A DNA stretch of 64,000 nt from positions 1 through 64,000 of the forward strand of contig NZ_JAIVFW010000008.1 of the NCBI RefSeq assembly GCF_020829595.1, read 5' to 3'. Every line of letters starts with the position of its first letter. Position 1 is the stretch's first letter. Of the stretch, positions 1-8,709 are shown one piece after another. The position numbers were made by a program, and so were the translations under genes. The notes under the pieces were generated by a model. That model was not told the DNA's origin and ran no database searches. It saw only the letters and a program-made list of their open reading frames with translations. Origin of the DNA: Nostoc sp. CHAB 5844. Its GTDB lineage: Bacteria > Cyanobacteriota > Cyanobacteriia > Cyanobacteriales > Nostocaceae.

Positions 1-2
1 CG

Positions 3-737
3 GCGGATGATTTTATTGTGTTTACGCCAACCACTAACTTCAGTGGTAATGCTAACTTCAACTACACTATCAGTGATGGTAGTTTGACTAGTATTGGTAG
101 TGTAGCGATCGCCGTTGGTGCTAACATTACTGGCACTAACCAAAACGATTCTCTTAATGGTACATCCGGGGATGACACGATCGCAGGTGGTAGTGGCAAC
201 GACACTATCTTTGGTAATGGCGGTAACGATAACATTTCTGGTGGCAATGCTAATGATACGATCTCTGGTGGTGATGGTAACGATACCCTAACTGGTGATG
301 CTGGTAACGATACGATCTCTGGTGGTGCAGGGGATGATACGATCTCTGGTGGCAATGCTAACGATACCCTCAATGGTGATGCTGGTAACGATACCCTAAC
401 TGGTGGTAATGCCAATGATACGATTTCTGGCGGTGATGGTAACGATACGCTCTCTGGCGGTGCTGGCAGTGACAAGTTGTTTGGTGGTCTAGGTAATGAT
501 CTGCTCACTGGTGGTGTTGGTAGAGATACATTTGTCTTGGCTACTCAACAAGGTAGCGATATTATTACCGATTTCCGTAGAGGTTTTGACTTAATTGGTC
601 TGTCTGGTGGTTTGAATTTCAGTCAACTGCGTTTTTCTGGAGAAAATATTCGGCTTAGTTCTACTAGTGAAGTTTTGGCAACGCTGACGGGGCTGAATAC
701 TTCGACGTTGAGTGTCTCTGATTTTACTATTATCTAA
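3..737 (+). CDS. RTX-type calcium-binding repeat protein, C-terminal part
   Basis: The reading frame is open to the left edge (ADDFIVFTP before the first possible GTG at 18), so this is the 3' end of a larger gene. It begins with an Ig/cadherin-like strand pattern (NFNYTISDGS) common in large cyanobacterial adhesins. About 110 residues of glycine- and aspartate-rich nonapeptides follow (GGNANDTIS, GGDGNDTL), which form the calcium-binding parallel beta-roll of hemolysin/RTX proteins. The tail (GRDTFVLATQQGSDIITDF) is the usual C-terminal cap of such cyanobacterial proteins. RTX proteins of this sort are exported by type I secretion; no transporter is visible here. The repeats are nearly identical at DNA level, so copy number may vary between strains. 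Role of the whole protein unknown. Confidence 0.85.
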   Translation, partial: ADDFIVFTPTTNFSGNANFNYTISDGSLTSIGSVAIAVGANITGTNQNDSLNGTSGDDTIAGGSGNDTIFGNGGNDNISGGNANDTISGGDGNDTLTGDAGNDTISGGAGDDTISGGNANDTLNGDAGNDTLTGGNANDTISGGDGNDTLSGGAGSDKLFGGLGNDLLTGGVGRDTFVLATQQGSDIITDFRRGFDLIGLSGGLNFSQLRFSGENIRLSSTSEVLATLTGLNTSTLSVSDFTII

Positions 738-832
738 GTCAATACCATTAGACTGAAAAATTTGGCGATCGCCTGACTTTGATGATAGTCGCTTTTTCTG
801 ATAAGCGATCGCCCAAAACCATTCCTATATAA

Positions 833-2911
833 TTATTTTACTGAGATAACTACACCCAAACTCTCATTTGCTAATCTATCAACTGCACAGACAGCATAGG
901 TTCCTGGTTGGACGGTGGCAAAGGTTGTACCAGCCGACAAAACTCGCTGAAGTGTCCAACTATCGCCAGTTTGCCGATAGAGTGTCCAAGAACGTACAGG
1001 CTGATTATCTCCTGGTTGCCAATTGAGTTTGCCGTCTTTGAATTGCAAAGCTTTGGGTGGGGATACTTGGGCGGCATTTCGCCAGGACATGGTAGGTACT
1101 AATGCAGGTCTAGAATAAAGAGAATTTTTGAACTGGTCAGCAATGCCGCGCCGATTTTGATTGATAGCACTCATGCTAAAGAAAATATTCCCTAAAGATA
1201 AGTGTCCGGCTAAGTTACGGGAAATTTTCACTTGTTTATCAATTTCATCGTCTTTCCAAGCCTTACCATCTAATTGTCCGAGATTATTCCCGGCGTAAAT
1301 GTGTCGCTGCTTAGAATTAACTTCTGTCCACCATCTCAATAAGGCAGGATAACTTTGTTTGGTTTGGTCAATGCGCCAATAGAGTTGAGGTGCTAAATAA
1401 TCAATCCAACCTTGTTCTAACCATTTGCGAGAGTCAGCATACAGTACACTGTAGGCATCTAAACCAGTAATTCCGGCTGGTTGTCCAGGACGGTAAATGC
1501 CAAAAGGACTAATCCCAAATTTTACATAGGGCTTTGTGGTCTTGATTCCTTCAGAGAGGCGCAACACCATTTGATTAACATTTTCTCGCCGCCAATTTTC
1601 TAAACTCAACAAACCACCAGCGGCTTCGTAGGCAGCGTAGGTTCTGCGATCGGGGAAAGCCTGGCCTTGGATAGGATAAGGATAGAAATAATCGTCTAAG
1701 TGAATGCCATCTAAGTCGTAGCGTCGCACAACATCGAGAATAACGTTGTATGCGCGGTCTTGAACAATTCTTGAGCCAGGATCCATCCACAGTTGATTGC
1801 CCCATTGATAAACTACTTCTGGATGAGTCACTGCTATATGCGGGCGGACATTTGGGGAACCTTTGATGCTAGTTTTGGCGCGGTAAGGGTTAAACCAAGC
1901 ATGAACTTCGATATTGCGTTTGTGACATTCAGCGATCGCAAACTCTAATGGATCATAAAATGGTTCTGGCGCTCTCCCTTGGGTTCCGGTAATCCAAGCA
2001 CTCCAAGGTTCTAGTTCTGAAGCATACAAAGCATCACCTTCTGGGCGTACCTGCAAAATCAAAGCGTTGAAATTTAGTGCTTGCAGTTGGTTAATAATTT
2101 CCAACAATTCTGCCCTCTGCTGTGCCGTCGGGAGTCCCGCTTTGGAAGGCCAATCACTATTCCATACTGAGGCGACCCAAGCCCCGCGAAACTCTCGTGT
2201 ATGGCTGACTTTGACAGTACCTGGTACTGGGGGTGTGGGTATGGGTGTTGGTATAGGAGTTGGTGTTGGTATGGGTGTTGGTGTGGGTATTGGTGTTGTT
2301 GTTGGTGGAACTACAAGATAAACAGAAGAAATCTTTTGGGCGTTACCCACATACACCAAACCTTGATAGACTATCACAGCTACATCCGCACGAGTAGCTG
2401 CTGTAGCGTAGTTAAGTAACTTAATATTAGGGAAACTCGCAACAAATCCGGCACTAGTTGCCAACGCTAGTTGATTTCTCGCATAACCAGGAATGTTGGC
2501 TGCGTCTTGATAAATTTGTGATAGTTGATTTACTAAGTCGGGTTTGATTGTCGCTGCAATATCCAAACCGTTGACTAACGAAACTAAGACATCGCCCCTA
2601 GCAATACGATTATTTGGGCGGAAATATTTATCAGGGTAGCCAGTTAAAAATCCTGTTTCGTAAGCCTTTTGGATGGCACTTGCTGCCCAGTGATTTGCCG
2701 GGACATCAACAAAGGGAATGTATTGGCGCTTCGCTGGTACAGTAAAAACCGCTGCCACTATCGCCGCAAACTCAGCCCGCGTTACTGAGTTATCTGGGCG
2801 AAAAGTTCCGTTGGGATAGCCATTTAAAATGCGCCGCCCTGCTAAAGCTTCAATAAACGGACGCGCCCAATGGTTTTGAATATCTGAGAAGCGTGCAGTA
2901 GTAGAGACCAT
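833..2911 (-). CDS. SLH-domain protein with glycosyl hydrolase-like 10 (DUF187) domain
   Basis: The 692 residues hold three S-layer homology domains (about 8-60, 66-118 and 130-187; FSDIQNHWA, FVDVPANHWA), a Pro/Thr linker (203-230) and a GHL10/YngK-type TIM-barrel domain from about 238 (REFRGAWVASVWNSDWP, LQVRPEGDALY, DGIHLDDYFYPYP). The C-terminal 70 residues look like a beta-sandwich. SLH domains anchor proteins to cell-wall polymers and the GHL10 family is predicted to cleave glycans, so a role in envelope or sheath polysaccharide turnover is inferred. No signal peptide is visible: SLH 1 starts at residue 8 and an in-frame TAG lies five codons upstream of the ATG. That is odd for a surface protein and may mean a missed or lost start region. 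Confidence 0.85.
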   Translation of the reverse strand: MVSTTARFSDIQNHWARPFIEALAGRRILNGYPNGTFRPDNSVTRAEFAAIVAAVFTVPAKRQYIPFVDVPANHWAASAIQKAYETGFLTGYPDKYFRPNNRIARGDVLVSLVNGLDIAATIKPDLVNQLSQIYQDAANIPGYARNQLALATSAGFVASFPNIKLLNYATAATRADVAVIVYQGLVYVGNAQKISSVYLVVPPTTTPIPTPTPIPTPTPIPTPIPTPPVPGTVKVSHTREFRGAWVASVWNSDWPSKAGLPTAQQRAELLEIINQLQALNFNALILQVRPEGDALYASELEPWSAWITGTQGRAPEPFYDPLEFAIAECHKRNIEVHAWFNPYRAKTSIKGSPNVRPHIAVTHPEVVYQWGNQLWMDPGSRIVQDRAYNVILDVVRRYDLDGIHLDDYFYPYPIQGQAFPDRRTYAAYEAAGGLLSLENWRRENVNQMVLRLSEGIKTTKPYVKFGISPFGIYRPGQPAGITGLDAYSVLYADSRKWLEQGWIDYLAPQLYWRIDQTKQSYPALLRWWTEVNSKQRHIYAGNNLGQLDGKAWKDDEIDKQVKISRNLAGHLSLGNIFFSMSAINQNRRGIADQFKNSLYSRPALVPTMSWRNAAQVSPPKALQFKDGKLNWQPGDNQPVRSWTLYRQTGDSWTLQRVLSAGTTFATVQPGTYAVCAVDRLANESLGVVISVK

Positions 2912-3268
2912 TGTTGATTGCCACTAGTTTGCTTGGCTGGATTCTAGCAACACGATCGCGATCGCTACCGGACTTTCGTATAAATTTTCATATTTGGCAA
3001 TGTTCTGTAGAACACCAATTCAGTAATCTTGAAAGAACCTCTCCCCCTACCCCTCTCCTCGTAGACTACGGTATACACACAAGTCTAGAAATCCTACCTG
3101 AAACTTGCTTTCGTCGCTAATGACAGTCTTGACGAATTTTATGATGGGCTTATTATGAACAGCACCGAGAACAATTAAACAGAGCAATTATTACTTTCAC
3201 TATTGTCGAATAACAGCGTCACAATAGTACATAGAACTTACCAACAAAAAATCCATTCTAAAGTAAAC
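2912..3268. other. gene-free stretch
   Basis: No convincing gene. An open frame at 2911-3120 has unnatural composition and no recognisable domain. The promoter of the leftward SLH gene should lie at its left end. The right end runs into the decayed hicA. Confidence 0.5.
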
Positions 3269-3468
3269 ATGAAACAAATTAAGATTTAGGTTTTTATATT
3301 GTGCGAAAACGTGAGCATATTGTGATGACTCGACAAAATGATGATGGTACAGAGACACCATTAGTCATGCCAAACCACTCTGAGATTAAATCTGGAACAT
3401 TAAGAGCAATTTGCACTCAAATAGGTATCTCACGAGAGGAATTATTAGCAGCTTATGAGCAGACTTAA
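3269..3468 (+). pseudogene. decayed HicA-type toxin gene
   Basis: The frame ending with TAA at 3466 reads GFYIVRKREHIVM, then a TPLVMPNHSEIKSGTLRAIC segment and IGISREELL. This is the C-terminal two thirds of a HicA mRNA interferase (dsRBD-like fold). The family normally starts with a short helix such as MKxxKxxDLIxxLE. An ATG at 3269 gives MKQIK and then stops at TAG 3287 in another frame, so the helix-coding segment appears to be deleted with a frameshift. A GTG at 3301 could start a shortened 55-residue product, but it would lack the first helix. No HicB partner is seen beside it. I regard it as a relic. Confidence 0.55.
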
Positions 3469-3493
3469 AATAAAAATCTAGCCAACTCTGACT

Positions 3494-4312
3494 ATGACTA
3501 CATTTCCTAACTACATCCCTCAATCTGACCCGCCGCGTCCTGCTTGGGAAACGCTGCCAACAATGTATGATTTACCCAGCGATAACCCAGAGGAACCCGG
3601 TTTGCCAGACGAATTTCATTTTTTGCAGCCATTACTTTTATATTTAACTTTTCAACCAATTAATTGGAATCCAGACTTAGTTTATAGTACTGCTGACCTC
3701 AATCTTTATTACGATGTGCAGCATCCTTTATGGTATAAACGCCCAGATTGGTTTGGTGTTGTCGGAGTTAAAAAACTCTACAAAGGTGAAGATTTACGTT
3801 TAAGTTATGTGACTTGGCAAGAACCAGCAAATCCTTTTGTGGTTGTGGAATTATTATGCCTCGGTACAGAAGCCGAAGATTTAGGAACAAGTGAAAAAGC
3901 CGAAGATAAACCTCCTAGCAAATGGGAAGTTTATGAACAAATTTTGCGGATTCCTTACTATATTGTTTTTAGTCGCTACACCAATGAACTCCGGGCATTT
4001 CGGTTAGTAGGTGGTCATTATGAACCAATGAATTTAATCCAAGGGCTTGTACTTATGCCAGAGTTGAGTTTAAGTTTGGCTGTATGGCAAGGCGCATTTC
4101 GAGATATTGAAAGATTATGGTTACGGTGGTTCACTTTAGAAGGAGAATTGATCCCTGCACCCACGGAAGAAACTGTTGCTGCTAATGAACGGGCAATTAT
4201 TGCTGAACAAGAAGCGAGGGATGCTAAACAAGAAGCGGAACAAGCCAAAAGAAAAGCAGAACAACTCGCACAACGGTTACGACAATTGGGTGTGAATCCT
4301 GATGAAATATAG
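3494..4312 (+). CDS. Uma2 family (DUF820) protein with C-terminal coiled coil
   Basis: A 272-residue protein of the Uma2/DUF820 group, a PD-(D/E)XK nuclease-like fold expanded in cyanobacteria. The core includes the RPDWFGVVG strand and the FVVVELLC strand, which carry the putative acidic metal ligands, then KWEVYEQILRIPYYIVF. The last 45 residues form a charged coiled coil (EQEARDAKQEAEQAKRKAEQL), seen in the longer Uma2 subfamily. The start ATG at 3494 is 26 bases after the HicA remnant. Biological role of the family is not established; DNA cleavage is inferred from fold only. A second, shorter member lies at 26337-26915. Confidence 0.85.
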   Translation: MTTFPNYIPQSDPPRPAWETLPTMYDLPSDNPEEPGLPDEFHFLQPLLLYLTFQPINWNPDLVYSTADLNLYYDVQHPLWYKRPDWFGVVGVKKLYKGEDLRLSYVTWQEPANPFVVVELLCLGTEAEDLGTSEKAEDKPPSKWEVYEQILRIPYYIVFSRYTNELRAFRLVGGHYEPMNLIQGLVLMPELSLSLAVWQGAFRDIERLWLRWFTLEGELIPAPTEETVAANERAIIAEQEARDAKQEAEQAKRKAEQLAQRLRQLGVNPDEI

Positions 4313-4470
4313 GGGTTTAGGGGCGCAAGGGTGTAGGGTGTCAGGGAATAAAAAGTGTTTTTTGAAAGGATCGCAACTTAATATTGAGATAAACCTCTAG
4401 ATAGACTTGCGATCGCCCAAAGATTGTCACAATTAATCACAAGAATAGTTATTTTTGGACAATCAAACCT

Positions 4471-5364
4471 ATGGGCTTCGGTATTGGTGATTTATTCTGG
4501 ATTTTTCTGCTTCTATCTTCTCTACAACCCATCTGGCAAAAACGTCAGGTCGAATATCGACGAATTCGCAGCCTCCAAGAATTCCAACAAGAACGCAAAA
4601 GTCGGGTGATTTTGCTGATACACCGACAAGAATCCATCAGCTTACTGGGTATTCCCATATCACGTTACATCACAATTGAAGACTCAGAACAAATACTGCG
4701 GGCAATTCGCCTCACGCCTCCAGATGTTCCCATTGACTTGATTCTGCACACTCCCGGTGGTTTGGTACTCGCTACCGAACAAATTGCTAGGGCATTAATT
4801 CGTCACCCCTCCAAAGTTACAGTTTTTGTACCACACTACGCCATGAGTGGCGGCACAATGCTGGCCTTAGCTGCTGATGAAATTGTAATGGATGCTAACG
4901 CAGTTTTGGGGCCAGTTGATCCCCAATTAGGTAACTTCCCAGCTGCCAGTATTTTGAAAGTAGTTAAAGATAAACCTATCGGTGAGATTGATGATCAAAC
5001 TTTGATCATGGCAGACTTGGCGGGTAAAGCCATTCAGCAAGTACAACGCTTTGTGCGGACTCTGCTCAAAGATAGTACCCCTAAACAAAAAGTTCAGCCA
5101 GAAAATATTGAACCAATTATCGAAGCTTTAACCACAGGACGCGTTACTCACGATTATCCTATCACCGTTGAAGAAGCCACAGAAATGGGGTTGCCCGTCA
5201 CAGTCGGACTACCCCGTTCCATTTACGACTTGATGGATTTGTATCCTCAACCACAGGGAGGACGGCCAACCGTACAGTACATTCCTATGCCTTACGATGA
5301 CCGTCGTCCAATTTTACCAGCACCCAAAGGCAGACCTTTAGAAGAACCTAATCAAAGACTCTAG
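4471..5364 (+). CDS. membrane-anchored SDH-type Clp-fold serine protease
   Basis: The 297 residues begin with a hydrophobic segment (about 3-18) that should anchor the protein in the membrane, followed by basic residues. The soluble domain is a ClpP/crotonase-like fold: LILHTPGG forms the oxyanion region, and VPHYAMSGGTMLALAADEIVMD carries the likely nucleophilic serine. This matches the SDH family of Clp-fold proteases (older name DUF114, related to SppA-like peptidases). The substrate is unknown; cleavage of membrane or signal peptides is inferred. It converges on the peptidoglycan-binding gene across a hairpin at 5386-5422. Confidence 0.85.
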   Translation: MGFGIGDLFWIFLLLSSLQPIWQKRQVEYRRIRSLQEFQQERKSRVILLIHRQESISLLGIPISRYITIEDSEQILRAIRLTPPDVPIDLILHTPGGLVLATEQIARALIRHPSKVTVFVPHYAMSGGTMLALAADEIVMDANAVLGPVDPQLGNFPAASILKVVKDKPIGEIDDQTLIMADLAGKAIQQVQRFVRTLLKDSTPKQKVQPENIEPIIEALTTGRVTHDYPITVEEATEMGLPVTVGLPRSIYDLMDLYPQPQGGRPTVQYIPMPYDDRRPILPAPKGRPLEEPNQRL

Positions 5365-5385
5365 GCATAGAAAAGTGCTGAGTAT

Positions 5386-5422
5386 AAACCCAACAAATAC
5401 AAGTCTTAGAGATGTTGGGTTT
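5386..5422 (+). terminator. hairpin between convergent genes
   Basis: A 10-bp perfect stem (AAACCCAACA at 5386-5395 with TGTTGGGTTT at 5413-5422) has a 17-base loop and a short T-rich tail. It lies 22 bases after the protease stop codon and could also serve the leftward gene ending at 5441. Confidence 0.6.
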
Positions 5423-5440
5423 CGTTCCTCAATCTCATAC

Positions 5441-6061
5441 TTAGGGTGTGGTGGTTGGTGTTGCTGTCGGGGTCGCTGTTGGCGTAGGTGTCGGTGTCGC
5501 CGTTGGTGTGGCGGTTGGTGTCGGTGTCGCTGTTGGTGTAGCAGGAGGTGTCGCTGTTGGCTTGGGTGATGGCTGAGGTTTAGGCTGACCTATAACTTCC
5601 TTAGCTTCTGCATTTAGCTTCTGACGGAGTGCTAAATCAGCAATTCCTGTTTCTGTAAGCTGATTTTTTTTCTGATACGCCTTAATCAACTCTACAGTCC
5701 GAGGGCCAATGAATTGATCGCGCGGCAGAGGCGGATTTGGTTTAAGTACCGCATTTAAATTAGCTTGCAGGATCTGCACAATGCTGGCAGCAAAGTCTTG
5801 AGTTTTGGGGCCGGCGATACCATCAACACTGAGCTTGTAGCCTTTTTGAAAATCACGAATTGCCTTTTTGGTTTCTTCATCTGTCAAAGATGTGTTCGTG
5901 ACTTTTACTTTGTAACCTAGCCCCCGCAACACAGTACGCAATTCTTGTGAGGTATAGTTACGTTGACGAGCAGCAAAGGTACTGTCAGAAATTATTACAC
6001 TGGCAGTTATTAGGCAAGTAGCAGCAATGATTGCTTTAGATTTATTAAACTCACACCACAT
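5441..6061 (-). CDS. exported peptidoglycan-binding-like protein with Pro/Thr tail
   Basis: The 206 residues start with a signal peptide (AIIAATCLITASVIISDSTFA, cleavage near residue 31). One clear peptidoglycan-binding-like repeat follows (LRTVLRGLGYKVKV..LTDEETKKAIRDFQKGYKLSVDGIAGPKT) and then a second, more diverged one ending GPRTVELIKAYQKKNQL. The last 45 residues are a low-complexity run of PTATP units, perhaps a wall-spanning linker. No catalytic domain is present, so it is probably a structural or targeting protein of the cell wall. The tail is encoded by a nearly pure trinucleotide-like repeat (5441-5570), prone to length change. Confidence 0.75.
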   Translation of the reverse strand: MWCEFNKSKAIIAATCLITASVIISDSTFAARQRNYTSQELRTVLRGLGYKVKVTNTSLTDEETKKAIRDFQKGYKLSVDGIAGPKTQDFAASIVQILQANLNAVLKPNPPLPRDQFIGPRTVELIKAYQKKNQLTETGIADLALRQKLNAEAKEVIGQPKPQPSPKPTATPPATPTATPTPTATPTATPTPTPTATPTATPTTTP

Positions 6062-6411
6062 ATTTCAAACTCCTTGCAGTTAAATCAGCATTATATAGAA
6101 ATTAATAGGTGCATTTTACGTTTCTTGAAGACTTTTTTCTCAAGCTTTAATCTTTTGTGATTAATTAACATTCTGTTAATTAAAATTAATTAATATTGAT
6201 ATTAATTTTTTGCCATCTTTCCTCAGACGTATTTACAGCAGAATTCAGGAGTGAGAATTCACAATTGAGAATCAGAATAGGCTCTATACATAGCTTTGAG
6301 AGCTAAATGGTGTACTTCACGCTTCTGGAAATTTGCTGTATATTCCTTACTCTCAAACATCTAGCTAAGTTATCACTAAATACTTAAAGCTTGTATAATC
6401 TAAAACTAAAA
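6062..6411. other. AT-rich intergenic region
   Basis: Divergent promoter space between the exported protein (leftward) and the membrane protein (rightward). It is very AT-rich around 6150-6215. Apart from the putative promoter at 6370-6398 I see no gene or RNA. Confidence 0.6.
6370..6398 (+). promoter_or_regulatory. putative sigma70-type promoter
   Basis: A perfect -10 box TATAAT lies at 6393-6398, 17 bases after TTATCA (6370-6375; 4 of 6 matches to TTGACA). Transcription would start near 6405, which favours the ATG at 6412 over an in-frame TTG at 6391, since the TTG overlaps the -10 box. Confidence 0.5.
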
Positions 6412-7860
6412 ATGGTTAGTAAAACATCGCCAAAACAAAAGAACCTTTGGTTTGAAAGATTGATGGCACTGATTGCCACAGTTAACTTAGGTTTAGTTGT
6501 GTTTGATTTGACTTATGTACAATGGCGTGATTTCTACTTGCGGAGATTACCCAAAATTACCCAAATTTATGACCCAATTAAGGGCATTGAACCGCATAGA
6601 GAAACACAAAGTTATTTACAAACAGTAGATGCATTAAAAGAACAAGTCAGCCAGACAGGTTTAACATCTCCACAGGCAAGGGGAAAGCTAGTAGAACTGA
6701 GTCGGCTGAGTGTGGAGATGATTGATAGCAATCCATTTGCAGCAGTCGGCAAGAGTGGTACTCTAGAAAAAATTAAAAACCGGATGCGCGATCGCGTCGG
6801 TAAAGATTCTGCAAAGCAGTCCTTTGCCACTTTCTGGAGTCAAGCTTATCTCTCGGAAAAAGGCTGGAATCAAGAAATTACCTTTTTTAATCAAAAAATT
6901 AGTCCTTTAATTGCCAGCAACTACTACCGTCAAATTGGGGAAAATGGTGAGTATTTTGATGATTTTTGGCGAATTGACCTGCCATTTATCACTATATTTG
7001 CCATAGAATTCCTAGCACGCATTTTTTATATCAAACGCCGCCATCCTGGTTCTGGCTGGTTAAATGCAATATTGTACCGCTGGTACGACTTATTTCTACT
7101 ATTGCCGTTTTGCCAATGGTTGCGAGTTATACCTGTAGTTGTACGCCTTGATCAAGCGCAACTGCTCAATCTCCAGCCAATACAGCACCAAATTAATCAA
7201 ACAGTTGTAGCAAATTTTGCCGAAGAACTCACAGAAATTGTTGTAGTCAGAGTCATCAACCAAATTCAAATTTCGATTAAACAAGGTGATTTTACCCGCT
7301 GGATTTCGCAACAAGAAAATTTACGCCCTTATGTCGATATCAATAATGTCAATGAAATAGAAGCGATCGCCACAATTTTAGTGCAAACCGTCGTTTACCA
7401 AGTTATACCTAAAATTCAGCCTGATTTAGCAGCGATTTTGCGCCACAACATCGACACTGTCTTACATCAAGTTCCCTTTTACCGCAACTTACAGGCATTA
7501 CCAGGAATAGGACAAGCTCAAACCCAACTTAGCGAACAACTAGCAACTCAAATCACCAGTAGCTTGTACAGTGCTATCGTCAGTGCTGTGGAAGATTCTG
7601 TCGGTGCAAAACTCACAAGTCAACTTGTACAAAACTTCACCACAGCTTTAAACACAGAAATGCAGCAAAAAAAAGTAATTGCCGAAATTCAAAGCTTACT
7701 GTTTGATTTCTTAGAAGAAGTCAAACTGAACTACGTCAAACGCCTATCCCAAGAAGATATAGACGCAATCGTAGAACAAACCAGACAGCTAAGAACACAA
7801 CCATACATTCAACCAATAGTAGAGAAAAGTTCGGCTGCGATCGTCGAAAAAAAATTATGA
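6412..7860 (+). CDS. conserved membrane protein of unknown function
   Basis: The 482 residues (from ATG 6412) contain an N-terminal hydrophobic segment (LMALIATVNLGLVVFDLTYV), a second one (LPFITIFAIEFLARIFYI) and a third region (WYDLFLLLPFCQWLRVIPVVV). The rest is a long, probably cytoplasmic helical part rich in Gln, Val and Ile. The acidic residue in the second segment and the R-x5-R spacing after the third recall S2-S4 of voltage-gated channels, but no pore motif is present, so this is only a resemblance. It stands alone between the wall-protein promoter and the rimP leader. Not recognised as a named family. Confidence 0.7.
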   Translation: MVSKTSPKQKNLWFERLMALIATVNLGLVVFDLTYVQWRDFYLRRLPKITQIYDPIKGIEPHRETQSYLQTVDALKEQVSQTGLTSPQARGKLVELSRLSVEMIDSNPFAAVGKSGTLEKIKNRMRDRVGKDSAKQSFATFWSQAYLSEKGWNQEITFFNQKISPLIASNYYRQIGENGEYFDDFWRIDLPFITIFAIEFLARIFYIKRRHPGSGWLNAILYRWYDLFLLLPFCQWLRVIPVVVRLDQAQLLNLQPIQHQINQTVVANFAEELTEIVVVRVINQIQISIKQGDFTRWISQQENLRPYVDINNVNEIEAIATILVQTVVYQVIPKIQPDLAAILRHNIDTVLHQVPFYRNLQALPGIGQAQTQLSEQLATQITSSLYSAIVSAVEDSVGAKLTSQLVQNFTTALNTEMQQKKVIAEIQSLLFDFLEEVKLNYVKRLSQEDIDAIVEQTRQLRTQPYIQPIVEKSSAAIVEKKL

Positions 7861-7861
7861 A

Positions 7862-7889
7862 GTGTGAAGTATGAAGTATGAAGTATGAA
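7862..7889. repeat. heptamer tandem repeat (GTATGAA, 4 copies)
   Basis: One GTGTGAA unit followed by three exact GTATGAA units sits directly after the stop codon of the membrane protein. The same heptamer occurs inverted at 38508-38535 and 40519-40546. It is an STRR-type repeat as known from heterocystous cyanobacteria. Confidence 0.8.
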
Positions 7890-7963
7890 ATTTCATGCTT
7901 CTGCCTCCTGCCTTCTGCCTTCTACCTTTTGACCATTGACTATTGACTATTAGAGAAATGCGC

Positions 7964-8070
7964 TACACTCAATTTAGGGCGAACTATCATCAGTTCGTTA
8001 CAAGACTTCTTGGAAGATATCCCTATCGCAGGAAGTGGGTCGAAGCCCACTTTTTTTATTGAAATTTCGC
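7964..8070 (+). promoter_or_regulatory. rimP-operon leader with anti-terminator/terminator hairpins
   Basis: A -10-like TACACT (7964-7969) follows TTGACT (7943-7948; 15-base spacing, short). The leader of about 100 nt has a first hairpin (CGAACT 7980-7985 / AGTTCG 7992-7997). A compact stem follows (GTGGGT 8035-8040, loop CGAA, GCCCAC 8045-8050) with seven Ts (8051-8057), 13 bases before the rimP ATG. A GTGGG-loop-CCCAC-T stem directly ahead of rimP is a recurrent feature in many bacteria and is thought to regulate the nusA operon by premature termination. Function here is inferred. Confidence 0.65.
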
Positions 8071-8532
8071 ATGACTCATCCTTTAGTCCCACAAATTATT
8101 GATTTGGCGACACCAGTAGCAGAACAACTGGGATTAGAAGTCGTTGGCGCAGTTTTTCACACTAACCAACGTCCACCAGTGTTGCGGGTAGACATCCGCA
8201 ATCCCCAGCAGGATACTGGTTTGGATGATTGTGAAAGGATGAGCCGCGCTTTAGAAGCCTGCTTAGATGCGGCAGAGATCATTCCAGATGCCTATGTTTT
8301 GGAGGTGTCTAGTCCAGGTATTTCGCGGCAATTGGTAACTGACAGAGAATTTATGTCCTTCAAAGGATTTCCTGTGATTGTTACCACTTCGCCACCCCAC
8401 GACGGACAGCCAGAGTGGAATGGTCAGTTGATTCGCCGAGATGAAACCAAAATTTATTTAAATCAAAAAGGTCGTGTAGTAGAGATACCTCGTTCTCTCA
8501 TTACTAGGGTGCAACTAGACGAAAGTCGGTAA
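8071..8532 (+). CDS. rimP: ribosome maturation factor RimP
   Basis: The 153 residues match RimP, which assists 30S subunit assembly. There is an N-terminal alpha/beta domain ([28 protein letters not shown], then [17 protein letters not shown] and VLEVSSPGI) and a C-terminal SH3-like barrel ([15 protein letters not shown]). The ATG at 8071 is chosen over an in-frame GTG at 8035, because the latter falls inside the attenuator stem and would add residues not seen in the family. First gene of the rimP-nusA-rnpM-infB block, the standard order in bacteria. Confidence 0.95.
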   Translation: MTHPLVPQIIDLATPVAEQLGLEVVGAVFHTNQRPPVLRVDIRNPQQDTGLDDCERMSRALEACLDAAEIIPDAYVLEVSSPGISRQLVTDREFMSFKGFPVIVTTSPPHDGQPEWNGQLIRRDETKIYLNQKGRVVEIPRSLITRVQLDESR

Positions 8533-8709
8533 ACGAGGGATTAGGGGCTAGAGACGCTTAGGCTAGGGACTAGGGACTAGAGTAAAACTTCTCTCTAATC
8601 CCTATTCGGTAATGGGTAGTTTTGAGTTTAGGTTTTTTCAACTCTAACCCCTAGCCTCTAACCTTGAGCCTCCTAGCTTCTAACACCTAATTTTTAAAGG
8701 AGATTGCTT

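Noticed and set aside
62-508. Long Ser/Leu/Pro open frame opposite the RTX repeats
   Set aside because: It is the mirror of the glycine-rich nonapeptide repeats and has only repeat-derived composition.
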